Below, one piece after another: positions 44,916-45,855 of a DNA stretch of 45,855 nt. The stretch comes from Lachnospiraceae bacterium. GTDB taxonomy: Bacteria; Bacillota; Clostridia; Lachnospirales; Lachnospiraceae. The stretch is taken from NCBI GenBank assembly GCA_015056925.1, contig SVFJ01000019.1:1-45855 (forward strand), written 5' to 3'. The translations under genes and the position numbers were made by a program. The notes below the pieces were generated by a model, which was not told the origin of the DNA, did not search any database, and saw nothing but the letters and a program-made list of their open reading frames with translations. The first letter of the stretch is position 1. Each line of letters starts with the position of its first letter.

Positions 44916-45670
44916 CTGACCAACCTATCTACCTGCTTGGTTTGTAAACGAATGGTCAAGTCACCCTCGCCCTTGTCGATGTTGTTTACCATGTCAAGAA
45001 GTACTTCATTACTCTTCTTGATTGGCTGTACAATGGTTTTATAAATATAAACACCGCCAATTGCAACTCCAACGATAAATAACAGTGCCATAACACCGAT
45101 AATCACATTCAAATCCAAAATCGCTTTATCTATAGAAGCCACGCAATTATCCTGTGCCTGTAAAAGTGCCTCTTCAAAAGCAGCATAGGCTTCATCCATC
45201 GCATTTACAGAACCAAACATACCACCCTGTGCTGCTGCGGCACCTGCCTGGTCACCTGCGTTATAGCATGCTACAACTATTTCTCCGATATTTACCAAGG
45301 CGCCAATCTTATCTGCATATCCGTTAAAGGTCTCTAATACATTTGCTTCCTCAACCTGCGCACATAATCCGCGAATCAGCTCAATGTTTTCATTCAACAG
45401 TGCAATATCCCCTGGCATATTTCCTGCCATTCTTGCTACAGAGTCTGCCAAATTAGAAGTAGCAATCATATTACAATACATCTTTACTGTTTCAATACAT
45501 GAAATCAAATCTGCTTCGTCTGCACGAATCTCAATAAATAATTCCTGAAGTTCTTTTACGTTTTCCTCAACATTAGCCGTATTCATTGTATTCATAACTG
45601 AACCAACAAAATAAATGATTAAAAGCGACGCAAACATGGTCATTACCTTGACCACTATATGCTTTTTCAT
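44912..45670 (-). CDS. methyl-accepting chemotaxis protein, N-terminal sensory part (frameshifted at HAMP)
   Basis: 252 residues: membrane helix (about 8-28), extracytoplasmic helical bundle (30-185) of the four-helix-bundle type, second membrane helix (188-210) and the start of HAMP (KTIVQPIKKSNEVLLDMV, GEGDLTIRL). The frame then runs out into DRLVR and a TGA, where DExGQ is expected. The signalling half is at 43935-44915 in another frame. The intact receptor would be about 577 residues. Ribosome site AAGGGG about 9 bases before the ATG. A 69-bp tandem repeat lies directly upstream. Confidence 0.88.
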   Translation of the reverse strand: MKKHIVVKVMTMFASLLIIYFVGSVMNTMNTANVEENVKELQELFIEIRADEADLISCIETVKMYCNMIATSNLADSVARMAGNMPGDIALLNENIELIRGLCAQVEEANVLETFNGYADKIGALVNIGEIVVACYNAGDQAGAAAAQGGMFGSVNAMDEAYAAFEEALLQAQDNCVASIDKAILDLNVIIGVMALLFIVGVAIGGVYIYKTIVQPIKKSNEVLLDMVNNIDKGEGDLTIRLQTKQVDRLVR

Positions 45671-45690
45671 TTGTTTATGCCCCTTGGATT

Positions 45691-45855
45691 ATACCATAAT
45701 CACTTCGTGATTACGGCAGATTCTATGGCCATTCGGCCTGTATAATGTCTGACGACATTATACCATAATCACTTCCTGATTACGGCAGGTTCTATGGCCA
45801 TTCGGCCTGTATAATGTCTGACGACATTATACCATAATCACTTCCTGATTACGGC
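45691..45855. repeat. 69-bp tandem repeat upstream of the chemoreceptor, running off the window
   Basis: Units begin at 45691, 45760 and 45829 (partial), 69 bp apart and nearly identical. Each full unit contains three small dyads: TAATCAC/GTGATTA (mismatched in the later units), GGCC-ATTC-GGCC and ATAATGTC/GACATTAT. Read on the minus strand, each unit start gives TGGTATAAT, a perfect extended -10 promoter element; the nearest ends 21 bp before the chemoreceptor ATG. The true extent is unknown because the array passes the window edge. Confidence 0.85.

Noticed and set aside
43935-45670. Two independent genes, one sensory and one signalling, as a genuine two-protein receptor
   Set aside because: A single missing base restores a conserved HAMP sequence in continuous frame, so a frameshifted single gene is simpler; the split form is kept only as a possibility.

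Overview
The window looks like chromosome of a motile, low-to-mid GC Clostridia, most likely a Lachnospiraceae close to Roseburia, Agathobacter or Lachnospira. This is inferred from gene content and protein style; no 16S or other marker gene is present. Supporting points are the gatCAB amidotransferase, a pantothenate operon with a PanG-type reductase, hexuronate genes (uxuA/uxuB), a chemoreceptor, and two cytoplasmic proteins that join a LacI-type sugar-sensing domain to a GGDEF domain. No phage genes, transposase, CRISPR array, tRNA or rRNA was seen.

Layout. 1-6461 (+): a heterodimeric ABC exporter pair (first gene cut by the window edge), a cytidine-deaminase-like gene, then a run of small modifying enzymes (GNAT, a 48-residue ORF, nucleotidyltransferase, GNAT, methyltransferase). 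6462-6970: no firm gene; a segment rich in long-range complementary arms followed by a 51-bp tandem repeat made of terminator-like hairpins. 6971-11929 (-): panG-panB-panC-panD-coaX-coaBC, a continuous route from ketopantoate precursors to 4'-phosphopantetheine. 12305-16252 (-): a GH2 glycosidase and a serine hydrolase. 16386-20294 (-): AI-2E-family membrane protein, CmpB-like membrane protein and a hybrid histidine kinase. 20516-26478: membrane GGDEF protein (+), MATE exporter (-), trkA-trkH potassium uptake (+). 26560-29959 (-): ABC ATPase plus large FtsX-type permease. 30081-35907: LacI-like/GGDEF protein, uxuB, uxuA (-) and a divergent AraC-type regulator (+). 35879-41706 (-): gatB, gatA, gatC and a copper P-type ATPase with a C-terminal CopZ-like domain. 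41810-45670 (-): second LacI-like/GGDEF protein and a chemoreceptor split by a one-base frameshift. The right edge is a 69-bp tandem repeat.

How the parts work together. The pan/coa genes form one cofactor operon behind a good sigma-A-like promoter. The uxuA-uxuB pair with the divergent AraC regulator is a hexuronate (pectin or glucuronide sugar) module. Three GGDEF proteins, two of them with sugar-binding-type sensor domains, suggest that carbohydrate supply is linked to cyclic-di-GMP and possibly motility (inference).

The most interesting sequence-level points are: (i) an internal ribosome binding site and start inside copA that would release a free CopZ chaperone; (ii) the 51-bp and 69-bp tandem repeats carrying terminator-like and promoter-like signals; (iii) the possible structured RNA at 6482-6720; (iv) an array of TTTCT/AGAAA palindromes in the pan operon leader; (v) several genes whose stop codons lie inside terminator hairpins.
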